Virus record (IMG/VR): IMGVR_UViG_3300044991_001618
Coordinates: 48,964-112,963 of that record
Direction: 5' to 3' (one strand)
From: a virus
Length of the DNA: 64,000 nt
The notes under the pieces were generated by a model. It did no database searches. It was not told the DNA's origin and saw only the letters and a list, made by a program, of their open reading frames with translations. The position numbers were made by a program, and so were the translations under genes. Below, piece after piece: positions 52,636 through 61,419 of the stretch. Every line of letters starts with the position of its first letter. The first letter of the stretch is position 1.

Positions 52636-54402
52636 TTATTTTGTTTTTATTTTCATATTTAATATCTGGGTTAAAATATCTTCTGTAGTATCAGTTTCAA
52701 ATAAGTTATCCCCAAGAACAGTTGATATTATTTTTTTCTTTCTATCCAACATATCATATATAATTCCCTCAATGGTGTTTTCAAATATGGGATATAATAC
52801 AGAAACTGAATTCTTTTGTCCAATTCTATATGCCCTATCTTCTGCTTGACTATGATCTGCTGGAACAAAGGATAAATCATTAAAGATAACAACATTTGCA
52901 CTTGTCAATGTAATACCAACGCCAGCTGCTTTTATATTGCCAACAAAAACCTTTATCTTATCATTTGTTTGAAATTCATCAACACTCTCTTGTCTTTGTT
53001 TTGCTGTTGAACTACCATCTAATTTAACAGCAATTTTATTAAAATGTTCATATATTTTATTTAATGAGTTTGTGAAATTTGAGAAAACAATAATCTTTTT
53101 CTCTTGCTCCAATGTATTCTCAATAAATTCTATAGTACTCTTAATTTTTTCATCTGCAATTATTTGTCTAACTTTCATTAGTTTTGAAAATTGAACACTC
53201 AAAGATTTTGATTCTTTTGGGTTATTTTTAACCCATTCAAAATACTCCCCCATAACATCCTCATATTCTTTTGATTTTAATCTTAAATAAATTGGTGTTA
53301 TTATTTTTTCTGGTAAATCTAATACATTCTCTTTTAGTCGCCTTAATAATAATGGTGACGTTCTTTCCCTTAACTCATCCAAATTTGACGCACCGCTCAC
53401 ATTCCATACCTTATTCATTCCAACACTAAACTGATATCCAGCACAGTATCTTTTAACATAGGCCATCCAGTTTTTTGATACGGGGCTATCAACCAATGAT
53501 AATAAATTAAAATAATCAATCGGTCTTGATGTTAATGGCGTTCCAGTCAATAACCATATTTTATTAATATCTTTGCAAATATCATTTATCAATTTTGTTC
53601 TCGATGCTTGGGGGGATTTAATATAATGACATTCATCAATTATAACCAAATCAAATTTTGATTTCTGAATTAAAGATTCTTCTTTAGTTTTTAATGAATG
53701 AAAGTTTTTAATAATATCATAATTAATGATTACAAAGTCAGCAGAATCTTCATATTTTTTTCCCTCACAAATATAAATTTCTTTGTTTGAATAATTTTCA
53801 ATTTCTCTTTTCCAATTTTGTTTTAAACTTGCTGGACAAATAATTAAAGTTTTACTTGGTTTAGCTTCAATTGAGGCAATAATTGCTGAACTAGTTTTAC
53901 CCAAACCCATATCATCTGCTAATATGAATTTATCATTCTCAAGCAATTTTATAATTGCTTCTTTTTGATGTTCAAAGGGTATTCTATGGGAATACTTTTC
54001 ATAATCAATAACAACATTTTTATTTGTCTTATCCACAATAATTCCATCTTTTGGAATCCAATAAAGGGTTAATCTATCATTATCAAAAAATCTACCAAGA
54101 ATGTGGTATGATTTTTCCTTCTCAACCAATAACTTTTCAATCCATATTTTTTGGGGAACACTTGTTAATAATTTATCATCAGCAATCATTTTTGCAAAAT
54201 AGATATCAAGGTCAACCCACTTTCTGGCAATCTTTGGTCTTGTCTGGTTAAATAATGAAATGTATTCAACTTGGCTTGGAGTCAAATAAAAATTTGGGTT
54301 TTCCAAAGCCATATTCCTTAAACCATTTAAATAATCATTTTGACCATTATATGATTTTAATAACAACAACGCCTCGTCCTCACTTATCTTTTTTTTGTTC
54401 AT
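52636..54402 (-). CDS. SNF2-type superfamily 2 helicase
   Basis: A 588-residue DNA translocase. Motif I is ILADDMGLGKTSSAII (about 156-171), motif II is LVIIDECHYIKSP (DECH form), motif III LLTGTPLTSRP, motif IV region LEQEKKIIVFSNF, motif V GVGITLTSANVVIF, and motif VI QAEDRAYRIGQKN, the order of SNF2/SMARCAL1-like enzymes. The family remodels DNA or protein-DNA complexes, and phage relatives act in replication-fork or recombination repair. The N-terminal about 130 residues have no recognised domain. It is transcribed toward the small gene at 52333. Confidence 0.92.
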   Translation of the reverse strand: MNKKKISEDEALLLLKSYNGQNDYLNGLRNMALENPNFYLTPSQVEYISLFNQTRPKIARKWVDLDIYFAKMIADDKLLTSVPQKIWIEKLLVEKEKSYHILGRFFDNDRLTLYWIPKDGIIVDKTNKNVVIDYEKYSHRIPFEHQKEAIIKLLENDKFILADDMGLGKTSSAIIASIEAKPSKTLIICPASLKQNWKREIENYSNKEIYICEGKKYEDSADFVIINYDIIKNFHSLKTKEESLIQKSKFDLVIIDECHYIKSPQASRTKLINDICKDINKIWLLTGTPLTSRPIDYFNLLSLVDSPVSKNWMAYVKRYCAGYQFSVGMNKVWNVSGASNLDELRERTSPLLLRRLKENVLDLPEKIITPIYLRLKSKEYEDVMGEYFEWVKNNPKESKSLSVQFSKLMKVRQIIADEKIKSTIEFIENTLEQEKKIIVFSNFTNSLNKIYEHFNKIAVKLDGSSTAKQRQESVDEFQTNDKIKVFVGNIKAAGVGITLTSANVVIFNDLSFVPADHSQAEDRAYRIGQKNSVSVLYPIFENTIEGIIYDMLDRKKKIISTVLGDNLFETDTTEDILTQILNMKIKTK

Positions 54403-54486
54403 AATTTATATCAATATTATTTAATAATAATAAATAAGTGTTAAATTATCAACTAAATGATATTTATTTTAGATAAAAGAATATAT

Positions 54487-54999
54487 ATGGCAAAAATAGT
54501 TCCTATAACCAGAATTGGTAAATTTTTTGGCGCAGATGATTATAATTTGGATATTGATTTGGGTATGGAATATATGGGTGGTGATTTAAATATGACCATT
54601 GTTTTATATAGAATTGATAGAAAAAAAACAAAAAAAGATGATGTTTATGGTGAATCGCCAACCGATGGAATTGTTTTTATGCCGCCAATTGAAATAACAG
54701 GATTGGTTCAAATAGTTGAGTCAACAATGAAACAATTGGGTAATTCCAAAATTGAACAAAAAGAACCTGGTAATCTTAAATTATCATTATACCAAAAGCA
54801 ATTGGATGATTTAAATGTTGAAATATTAAAAGGTGATTATTTGGCTTATTATGTGACAGAAGATAAAGTTAGATACTATTCTGTTAATGATGATGGAATT
54901 GTTAATATGGATAATAAACATACATATGCTGGTTATAAACCATTCTATAGAACTATTATAGCCACATTTGTTAATAAAGATGAATTTAGAGGAAAATAA
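54487..54999 (+). CDS. T4 gp14-like neck protein
   Basis: A 170-residue protein with features of gp14 neck proteins: VLYRIDRKKTKKDDVYGESP (about 45-64), EITGLVQIVESTMKQLG and GDYLAYYVTEDKVRYYSVN (about 117-135). Met 54487 (MAKIVPITRIGKFFG) is preferred to Met 54457, which would only add ten hydrophobic residues, although both are possible. It starts the plus-strand neck/tail run and overlaps the zinc-ribbon gene by one base. The assignment is by pattern and by its place before gp15-like and sheath genes. Confidence 0.5.
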   Translation: MAKIVPITRIGKFFGADDYNLDIDLGMEYMGGDLNMTIVLYRIDRKKTKKDDVYGESPTDGIVFMPPIEITGLVQIVESTMKQLGNSKIEQKEPGNLKLSLYQKQLDDLNVEILKGDYLAYYVTEDKVRYYSVNDDGIVNMDNKHTYAGYKPFYRTIIATFVNKDEFRGK

Positions 55000-55160
55000 T
55001 GAAAATTATAGTTACAGAAGTACAATTAAATAAAATCACAGAAATTGTTACAAATAAAAAAGTAATTTGCAACAATTGTGAATGGTCTTGGAAATTGGCA
55101 GATGGCGGCAATGATCCATATATATGTCATAAATGTGGCCACGATAACGAAGAAAAATAA
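54999..55160 (+). CDS. Small zinc-ribbon protein
   Basis: A 53-residue protein too small for many gene finders. Its start ATG shares one base with the stop of the gene before (TAATG) and it ends one base before the gp15-like ATG. Cys24-x2-Cys27 (ICNNCEWSW) and Cys43-x2-Cys46 (YICHKCGHDN) form a four-Cys zinc ribbon. The first 20 residues contain Ile13-Thr14-Glu15, a possible prohead-protease cleavage site. A DNA- or protein-binding role is probable, perhaps inside the virion. Confidence 0.75.
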   Translation: MKIIVTEVQLNKITEIVTNKKVICNNCEWSWKLADGGNDPYICHKCGHDNEEK

Positions 55161-55161
55161 T

Positions 55162-55980
55162 ATGACATTACCCAAAAAAATAAAAACAAATCTGGATATT
55201 GTATATGATAAAACTCTATTAGATAGAAGAGAAGAGTTGTTGGATAATATCATTGACAATGGGACATATTTACCAAAATCTTTATTACATGAGGATCTTG
55301 ATAAAGGTATGCTTGAATTTGTTAAAAATGATTTGCAAATTTTAAGTGGGGGTAAAATAATTCCACTTGTTGAAAAAATAATTAGCACTCAAAATTGGTC
55401 TCAATATACTGAAACTTGGACTTTCATTGATGAAGATAATAATCCAGTTCCACCATTTATCACATTGGTAAGAATGAATGATTCCAAATATGGAACAAAC
55501 CCAGCAACACAATATACAATACCAAATAGAAAACCATTTTATTTTGCAAGCGTACCAACATGGGATGGACAAAGAAATGGATTTGATATTTATTCAATTC
55601 CACAACCTGTACCAATTGATATAAATTTTAGTGTTAAAATAATTACAAATAGAATTAGAGATTTGAATAAATTCAATACAAAAGTGTTGCAAAAATTCTC
55701 ATCTAAACAAGCATATGCAACAATCAATGGACATTATATACCAATCATTTCAACCAATATATCAGATGAATCACAAATTAATACTGATAGCAGAAAATTC
55801 TATATTCAATCTTATGATTTCACAATGTTGGGTTTTTTAATTGATGAAGAAGAATTTGAGGTGAAACCAGCAATAAATAGAATTAGCCAAGTATTTGAAA
55901 CTGAAATTCAAAACCAAGTATCAAATATACCAATAAGTTCAAACTTACCAATAAATGATTTAACTTATGAGATAATTTAA
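55162..55980 (+). CDS. T4 gp15-like tail-completion / sheath-stabiliser protein
   Basis: A 272-residue protein, the same length as T4 gp15. The start is Met 55162 (MTLPKKIKTNLDIVYD). An upstream Met at 55078 would overlap the zinc-ribbon gene in another frame. IPQPVPIDINFSVKIITNRI (about 151-170) and the long strand SRKFYIQSYDFTMLGFLIDEEEF (about 215-237) agree with the core pattern of gp15, which caps the tail and binds the neck. It stands before the sheath gene in the same order as in T4. The match is by pattern and context. Confidence 0.55.
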   Translation: MTLPKKIKTNLDIVYDKTLLDRREELLDNIIDNGTYLPKSLLHEDLDKGMLEFVKNDLQILSGGKIIPLVEKIISTQNWSQYTETWTFIDEDNNPVPPFITLVRMNDSKYGTNPATQYTIPNRKPFYFASVPTWDGQRNGFDIYSIPQPVPIDINFSVKIITNRIRDLNKFNTKVLQKFSSKQAYATINGHYIPIISTNISDESQINTDSRKFYIQSYDFTMLGFLIDEEEFEVKPAINRISQVFETEIQNQVSNIPISSNLPINDLTYEII

Positions 55981-55981
55981 T

Positions 55982-56302
55982 ATGGCATCAGCATTAAGGA
56001 TAACAAGCCTAAATTTGAGTGGAGAAATTGTTTTTGTAACATTACTACAAAACAATATCACTTATATTATTGGCGAAAAAGTTATCCCTTTTGATGTTTA
56101 CCCAAGACCTGAAACAAGTAAATTAAGTGGACTATATACTCTATATGTTCCAAACTACCTTACAAGTTATGATTTAATTATTCCAGAAGTAGTTGATCCA
56201 ACACCAACACCAACTGTGACCCCTACTAACACTATTACACCAACTATTACACCAACTCAAACAATAACACCTACTAACACTATTACACCAACTCAAACAT
56301 AA
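55982..56302 (+). CDS. Small tail or fibre protein with Pro-Thr repeat tail
   Basis: A 106-residue protein. Residues 1-70 form a small beta-rich domain (MASALRITSLNLSGEIVFVT), followed by a repeating Thr-Pro-Thr tract (about 73-106). In frame beyond the stop codon the same repeat continues for 14 more codons to another stop at 56345-56347, so the tract was interrupted by a single new stop (Ile codon ATA now TAA). It probably lies in the tail, since it sits between gp15-like and the FISUMP-like gene. Pro-Thr linkers often tether phage adhesion domains. Confidence 0.6.
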   Translation: MASALRITSLNLSGEIVFVTLLQNNITYIIGEKVIPFDVYPRPETSKLSGLYTLYVPNYLTSYDLIIPEVVDPTPTPTVTPTNTITPTITPTQTITPTNTITPTQT

Positions 56303-56348
56303 ACACCAACTCAAACAATATATTACAGGTACACTAAAATAAGTTAAT

Positions 56349-56915
56349 ATGAGTGAAATTAAAATTGGGCTTCAAATATGGGCTAAAGAAAATGTAACAA
56401 TAACAAAATTTAGGAATGGTGATGATATTCCATTTGTACCAAATAGGAATGAATGGAGTGAATTGACATCACCAGCCTATTGCATAAATGAAAACAATAA
56501 TTATTTATATAATTATTGGGCAATAATTGATTCAAGAAATACTGCACCCTTGGGTTGGAGGATTCCAACCGAGAATGATTGGGACATTTTAATAAATCAT
56601 CTTGGTGGTAAGGATAATGCTGGATATAAATTAAAGAGTATTGATGGCTGGTTAAATGAAGTTCATAATTTTGAAACAGGTCAAATAATTACACAAAATT
56701 TTGGTGGGACAAATGAGGTTGGTTTCAATGCAACGCCAATAGGGTTTAGGCATATGGATGGAAATTATGCAACAGATTTATTATGTGCATTTTTTATACC
56801 AGAGTCAATTGATGAAAATTTATGCAAATACTTATTTTTATTTTCAGGAAATGAGTTTGGTAAAGGTGGTATGTGGAAAAAAGATGGGTTTCCAATTAGA
56901 TTAATAAAGGAATAA
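56349..56915 (+). CDS. FISUMP-domain protein, possible phage adhesin
   Basis: A 188-residue protein that fits the FISUMP domain (Fibrobacter succinogenes major paralogous domain, found in many Bacteroidota surface proteins): IWAKENVTITKFRNGDDIP near the start, YLYNYWAIIDSRNTAPLGWRIPTENDWDIL (about 58-87), GGKDNAGYKLKS, and a closing KDGFPIRLIKE. The fold is related to C-type-lectin-like and sulfatase-modifying factor domains, the same broad fold family used by diversity-generating retroelement targets. Here no reverse transcriptase is seen. An adhesin or receptor-binding role near the tail is likely. Confidence 0.8.
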   Translation: MSEIKIGLQIWAKENVTITKFRNGDDIPFVPNRNEWSELTSPAYCINENNNYLYNYWAIIDSRNTAPLGWRIPTENDWDILINHLGGKDNAGYKLKSIDGWLNEVHNFETGQIITQNFGGTNEVGFNATPIGFRHMDGNYATDLLCAFFIPESIDENLCKYLFLFSGNEFGKGGMWKKDGFPIRLIKE

Positions 56916-56965
56916 TAGTTTTTGATTATTTTTTAGATATTTATATGAATAAATAAAAAATAACA

Positions 56966-59900
56966 ATGGCAAATCAAAAAGTATTCGTATCCCCTGGTGT
57001 ATACACTTCTGAAACAGATTTAACGTTTGTTTCCCAGAGTATTGGTGTAACCACATTAGGAATGGTCGGTGAAACAATTAAAGGTCCTGCATTTGAGCCT
57101 ATATTCATTACAAGTTATGATGAATTTCAAACTTATTTTGGTGGAACATCACCTGAGAAGTATATAAACACACAAATACCAAAATATGAATCTGCATATA
57201 TTGCCAAGTCATATTTGCAGCAATCAAATCAAATGTATGTTACAAGAGTATTGGGATTATCTGGTTATGATGCTGGCCCATCTTGGTCAATAACAACAAT
57301 TGCAAATGTTAATCATTCAACTGTTGGTTTAACCGGTGGAACTGGTGTTGGTTCATCTATCTCAATAACATTTACTGGAACAACTGGAACAACTGGGACA
57401 TTTGTAATAACAAGTGCTACGTATCCAAATGGTATAAGTGGATCATTATTTTCTGGTGATACTTATACAACAAGCAATGGTTCAACATCAACATTCTATG
57501 ATGATTTAAAGACATTTGCAAATGATGTGGCTTTATCAACTTCATTAACTGGTCAAACATCAACTTATGGTTCATTACCAGTATCTGTGTATAATTCAAT
57601 CACAGGTTCAACAAAATCTGGATTAACTGAATATAATTATTTTGGAACAACAATTCCTTTGGGTAGTGATGGTAAGCCAGCCAATGAAAATGATTTGTGG
57701 TATTATGCAACATTTTCTAATTCTGGGAATGATTATACAGGTTATTCATTTTATTACAACACATCTAATTTTAATGTTTCAAGTGGTTCATTCACTGGAA
57801 CAGTAATTGGTAACACTTATACATTCACTGGAACAGCATATACAGATTATAATGATATGGTTGTGGCAACAATTAGGTCAAGAGGAATAACAAGTTATTC
57901 TTCCACAAATCATGGTCAGATTTATAGTTTAAGTGCATTAACTATTGATACAAATAATAGTACAACTATAAGTGAGACACCATTTGGTAATTTTGTTTTA
58001 AGTGGAAAAACAACATCAAACAATAATTACACATTTAATGTATCATTAAAAAATACCAATTCAAATTATATTGCAAATGTATTGGGAGTAGATAATTTTG
58101 GCAAGGATAGAAATGATGTGCCAATTTTTGTTGAGGAGCATTATCCAACCTTATTAAATCAGGCTTATAGACTTGGTTATATTAAAGGATTAAAAACTAA
58201 TTTAACTTATTTGCCATCAGCAAGAAGTGGTAGTACTACATCAATTGGGTGGTATCTTGAAAAATATCAATCACCAAAAACACCATTTGTTGTTTCTGAA
58301 TTGAGAGGAAATAAAGTTTATAACTTATTCAAGTTCATTTCAATATCTGATGGCAATTCAGCAAATACTGAAGTTAAGGTTTCAATTATTAATATGTCAT
58401 TTAAGAATAGAACATTTGATGTATTGGTTAGAAGTTATTATGATTCAGATTCAGCACCAGTTGTATTGGAGAAATATACAAATTGCACATTAGATGAATT
58501 ACAAAATAGTTTCATTGGAAAGAAGATTGGAACAAGTGATGGCAAATATAATTTGGTTTCAAAATATATTATGCTTGAAATGGGTGATGAATTTCCATCT
58601 GATGCAATTCCTTGTGGATTTATGGGATACCCACACAGAAAGTATAATGACGCATTAACACCAAATTTATTATATAAGACAAGATATTATTTTAATAATG
58701 AGGTTGTTAACAATGAACCATTTGCAGCATCAAATGCTGTATCTGCTGACAATATAAAAAGAACATATCTTGGATTTTCAACAAATTATGGATATGATAA
58801 TTCTTTATTAAACTATAAGGGTAAACAAAATCCAGCAAGTATTATTTCTGATAGTTCAGAATGGAATGTGGTAACAAAAGGTTTCCATATGGATTCAGGT
58901 GCAACAGTTGTTACAATAGCAAATAGTTATACAACAAGTGGTCAAACAGCATTTGAGGTTGGTAGTGGAAGTTTTAATTCAGAGCCAGAAACAAATTCAA
59001 ATCCATATTATTACCTATATTCAAGAAAGTTCACTTTATTATTTGAGGGTGGTTTTGATGGATGGGATGTTTATTCTGAAAGAAGAACAAATGGAGATAC
59101 ATACCAAATTGGTGGTGTGGATTATATGAGGGGTGCGTTATCCATTTCAGGCAAATATGCAGCTGCAACAGGTCAAGGAACATTTAAAGAAATTACAGAA
59201 GGTGATGGAACAATTGATTTTGCAACAACAGACTATTATGCATATTTTAAGGGAATTTTAACATATAAAAATCCAGAATCAACAAATATAAATATCTTTG
59301 TTACACCAGGTATTGATTATATTAATAATAGTAATTTGGTTGAAAATGCCATTGATATGGTTGAAAGTGATAGAGCAGATTCAATTTATATTGTTACAAC
59401 ACCTGATGCAAATTTATTAACAACTGATGTGAACAATGTTATTTATCCCCAAGAATCAATTGTTTCTTTGGAGGAAACAAATATTGATTCAAATTATACT
59501 GCAACATATTACCCTTGGATTTTGGTTAGAGACCAAGCAAATAATACCCAAGTTTATATTCCACCAACAGCAGAAGTTTGTAGAAACTTGGCATTAACTG
59601 ACAATGTGGCATTCCCCTGGTTTGCATCAGCAGGTTATAATAGGGGTTTAGTTAATTCAGTTAAAGCAAGATTAAAGTTAACACAAGATGATAGAGATAC
59701 TTTATATCAAGGAAGAATAAATCCAATTGCAACATTCTCTGATGTGAATACTGTGATTTGGGGAAATAAAACATTGCAAGTTAGAGAATCAGCATTAAAC
59801 AGAATTAATGTTCGTAGGTTGTTATTGCAAGCACGTAAATTAATCTCTGCGGTTGCTGTGAGGCTTCTTTTTGAACAAAATGACCAGATAGTACGTCAAC

Positions 59901-60109
59901 AGTTTTTGGATACGGTAAACCCAATCTTAGATGGTATTAGAAGGGATCGTGGTTTAACTGATTTCCGTGTTACGGTTTCAAATGACCCAGAGGATATTGA
60001 TAGAAATACAATGAGTGGAAAAATATATATTAAACCTACAAGGTCTCTTGAGTTTATTAGCCTTGAATTTGTGATAACCCCTACTGGTGCTTCATTTGAA
60101 GACGTATAA
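56966..60109 (+). CDS. Contractile tail sheath protein (T4 gp18-like)
   Basis: A 1047-residue sheath protein, far longer than T4 gp18 (659). The N-terminus QKVFVSPGVYTSETDLTF is the strong sheath signature (SPGVYxxE), and the C-terminus has RINVRRLLLQARKLISAVAVRLLFEQND (about 945-972) and FISLEFVITPTGA (about 1030-1042), both standard. The middle (about 115-480) is a long Thr/Gly/Ser-rich insertion of repeated strands, probably surface-exposed domains. It contracts to drive the tube through the envelope. A terminator and a direct repeat follow it at once. Confidence 0.95.
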   Translation: MANQKVFVSPGVYTSETDLTFVSQSIGVTTLGMVGETIKGPAFEPIFITSYDEFQTYFGGTSPEKYINTQIPKYESAYIAKSYLQQSNQMYVTRVLGLSGYDAGPSWSITTIANVNHSTVGLTGGTGVGSSISITFTGTTGTTGTFVITSATYPNGISGSLFSGDTYTTSNGSTSTFYDDLKTFANDVALSTSLTGQTSTYGSLPVSVYNSITGSTKSGLTEYNYFGTTIPLGSDGKPANENDLWYYATFSNSGNDYTGYSFYYNTSNFNVSSGSFTGTVIGNTYTFTGTAYTDYNDMVVATIRSRGITSYSSTNHGQIYSLSALTIDTNNSTTISETPFGNFVLSGKTTSNNNYTFNVSLKNTNSNYIANVLGVDNFGKDRNDVPIFVEEHYPTLLNQAYRLGYIKGLKTNLTYLPSARSGSTTSIGWYLEKYQSPKTPFVVSELRGNKVYNLFKFISISDGNSANTEVKVSIINMSFKNRTFDVLVRSYYDSDSAPVVLEKYTNCTLDELQNSFIGKKIGTSDGKYNLVSKYIMLEMGDEFPSDAIPCGFMGYPHRKYNDALTPNLLYKTRYYFNNEVVNNEPFAASNAVSADNIKRTYLGFSTNYGYDNSLLNYKGKQNPASIISDSSEWNVVTKGFHMDSGATVVTIANSYTTSGQTAFEVGSGSFNSEPETNSNPYYYLYSRKFTLLFEGGFDGWDVYSERRTNGDTYQIGGVDYMRGALSISGKYAAATGQGTFKEITEGDGTIDFATTDYYAYFKGILTYKNPESTNINIFVTPGIDYINNSNLVENAIDMVESDRADSIYIVTTPDANLLTTDVNNVIYPQESIVSLEETNIDSNYTATYYPWILVRDQANNTQVYIPPTAEVCRNLALTDNVAFPWFASAGYNRGLVNSVKARLKLTQDDRDTLYQGRINPIATFSDVNTVIWGNKTLQVRESALNRINVRRLLLQARKLISAVAVRLLFEQNDQIVRQQFLDTVNPILDGIRRDRGLTDFRVTVSNDPEDIDRNTMSGKIYIKPTRSLEFISLEFVITPTGASFEDV

Positions 60110-60168
60110 TGATGGATATAACCAACATTAAATACTATAATGGTTATTAATGATGGAAAAACACAACA
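60107..60168 (+). repeat. Direct repeat R1 (left copy)
   Basis: TAATGATGGATATAACCAAC and its continuation CATTAAATACTATAATGG..TTATTAATGATGG (60107-60155) recur, with few changes, at 61359-61407. The copy begins at the stop codon of the sheath gene and contains an internal inverted repeat (ATAACCA ... TGGTTAT). The two copies bracket the glycosyltransferase gene at 60295-61251. Confidence 0.85.
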
Positions 60169-60169
60169 C

Positions 60170-60205
60170 AACCCCCCCCTCAATGTAGAAGTTGGGTGGG
60201 GGGTT
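60170..60205. terminator. Terminator hairpin after the tail sheath gene
   Basis: AACCCCCC (60170-60177) pairs with GGGGGGTT (60198-60205), with a long loop. It can serve both the sheath transcript and the convergent glycosyltransferase gene. The right arm overlaps the stop of the small overlapping ORF at 60204. Confidence 0.65.
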
Positions 60206-60356
60206 AATCCTCATAAATAATATATTCTACAATCTGTGAACACCCATAAACATACCTACTTTCAACTTCACAAATGTACAGAATCTTTGCAGAATTATAA
60301 AATGAAAGATAACATCTTAAATTTTTCTCTGGATTCAGAATCAAACAATTTTTCAT
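60204..60356 (-). CDS. Short ORF overlapping the end of a glycosyltransferase gene
   Basis: A 50-residue ORF in the +1 frame of the 3' end of the gene at 60295-61251, overlapping it by 62 bases and extending beyond it. The end KILYICEVESRYVYGC (about residues 24-39) looks like real protein, more so than random frame text. It may be a separate small gene or the former C-terminus of the glycosyltransferase, now out of frame. Weakly supported. Confidence 0.35.
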   Translation of the reverse strand: MKNCLILNPEKNLRCYLSFYNSAKILYICEVESRYVYGCSQIVEYIIYED

Positions 60357-61251
60357 AGACTATTTTCTTGTCGTTGTCTACTCTAACATGGTGTATCTCA
60401 TCAAAAATGCCTAATGATCTAATATTCCAAACTCCTGGAGATGTCTGTATATTGACTATTCTTTCTCTGTTTACAATTATTGAAATTTTTTCTGGGGTAT
60501 TTCCTATTTCTCTATAGAATATATTTAAATTTTTATCTTCGTCATTATAATAAAGGGTCCAATGTAAATTCCTATGATATAACTGGTCTCCTATTTTAAG
60601 TAAATCTTTGCTTGGCAACTCAGAAAAGAAGATTTTATTTCCTGATTCAATAAAAAGTTTTTTTGTAAAATTTTCCAGATATAATAATTGAAAAGAGTGC
60701 ATTTCATTTTCTATGAAATCCCTATTATATTTTTTAAAATTGTCTGGTAATGATTTCACCTTAAAAGATTTAAAACATCCAAGAATAAATCCACTTTCTT
60801 CTGGGTCTTTTCCATCTTTGGTGTAAAAAATAGTATCATACTCGTCCAGAAGCTTGCTATTTTTAATAATTAAATCCTTATCTAATAATTCGCAATCGTA
60901 TTCCATATGGTGCATGTTTTCATAGCCAAAATTTAAAGCTATCTGGGCTGCCATTGAAAGCATACGGTAAATAGCAAACCCATAAAATGTTTTTGAGAAA
61001 AATTTAGATACTATCTTTTTATTATCAAATGTATAGTAAGAAAATCCAAGAAGGTTTGGATTATCAGATATATCATTATTATAATCATATAAATAATAAT
61101 GACATTTTTTCTGAATATGAATTGGGATGTGTGAATGAGATATTAAAACAATGTGAAATCCGTACCTTCTAACAGAATCCACACATCTCTCTAATATAAT
61201 TTCTTGTTCTTCTGTTGGACAATATGCTGATATGCAAATTAAATCTTTCAT
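60295..61251 (-). CDS. Glycosyltransferase-like protein in a repeat-flanked cassette
   Basis: A 318-residue GT-A-like protein, minus strand, alone among plus-strand genes. MKDLICISAYCPTEEQEIIL and VDSVRRYGFHIVLISHSHIP give the first two strands. MHHMEYDCELLDKDLI (about 113-128; D-x-E-like acid patch) fits the metal site. After about residue 230 comes a beta-rich tail of the same style as that of 17671-19338. It is bracketed by R1 direct repeats, so it appears to have been inserted between the tail sheath and the gene at 61494. Donor unknown. Confidence 0.65.
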   Translation of the reverse strand: MKDLICISAYCPTEEQEIILERCVDSVRRYGFHIVLISHSHIPIHIQKKCHYYLYDYNNDISDNPNLLGFSYYTFDNKKIVSKFFSKTFYGFAIYRMLSMAAQIALNFGYENMHHMEYDCELLDKDLIIKNSKLLDEYDTIFYTKDGKDPEESGFILGCFKSFKVKSLPDNFKKYNRDFIENEMHSFQLLYLENFTKKLFIESGNKIFFSELPSKDLLKIGDQLYHRNLHWTLYYNDEDKNLNIFYREIGNTPEKISIIVNRERIVNIQTSPGVWNIRSLGIFDEIHHVRVDNDKKIVYEKLFDSESREKFKMLSFIL

Positions 61252-61358
61252 TTTTTCTATGTTTTATGTTTTGCATAAATATATTAAAATTAATTTGTTA
61301 ATCCAATTTGGGTAAAATTAAAATACCCCACAATGGAGGTAGGGGGGGTTAATTCACT

Positions 61359-61418
61359 TAATGATAGATATAACCAACATTAAATACCATAATGGTTTAT
61401 AATGATGGAATTTTACAA
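61359..61418 (+). repeat. Direct repeat R1 (right copy)
   Basis: TTAATGATAGATATAACCAAC-type sequence with CATTAAATACCATAATGGTTTATAATGATGG (61359-61408) repeats the left copy at 60107. Just left of it, bases 61331-61355 resemble the hairpin arm after the left copy (CAATG.AG..GGGGGGTTAAT). So a repeat-plus-hairpin unit has been duplicated around the glycosyltransferase gene. Confidence 0.85.
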
Positions 61419-61419
61419 C

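Noticed and set aside
56349-56915. Diversity-generating retroelement target with the FISUMP gene
   Set aside because: No reverse transcriptase or matching template repeat was found in the window, so only the fold relationship is kept as a note.
60107-60180. Phage attachment site or inverted repeat of a transposon at R1
   Set aside because: The two copies are in direct, not inverted, orientation and no integrase or transposase is present, so a terminator-linked duplication is more likely.
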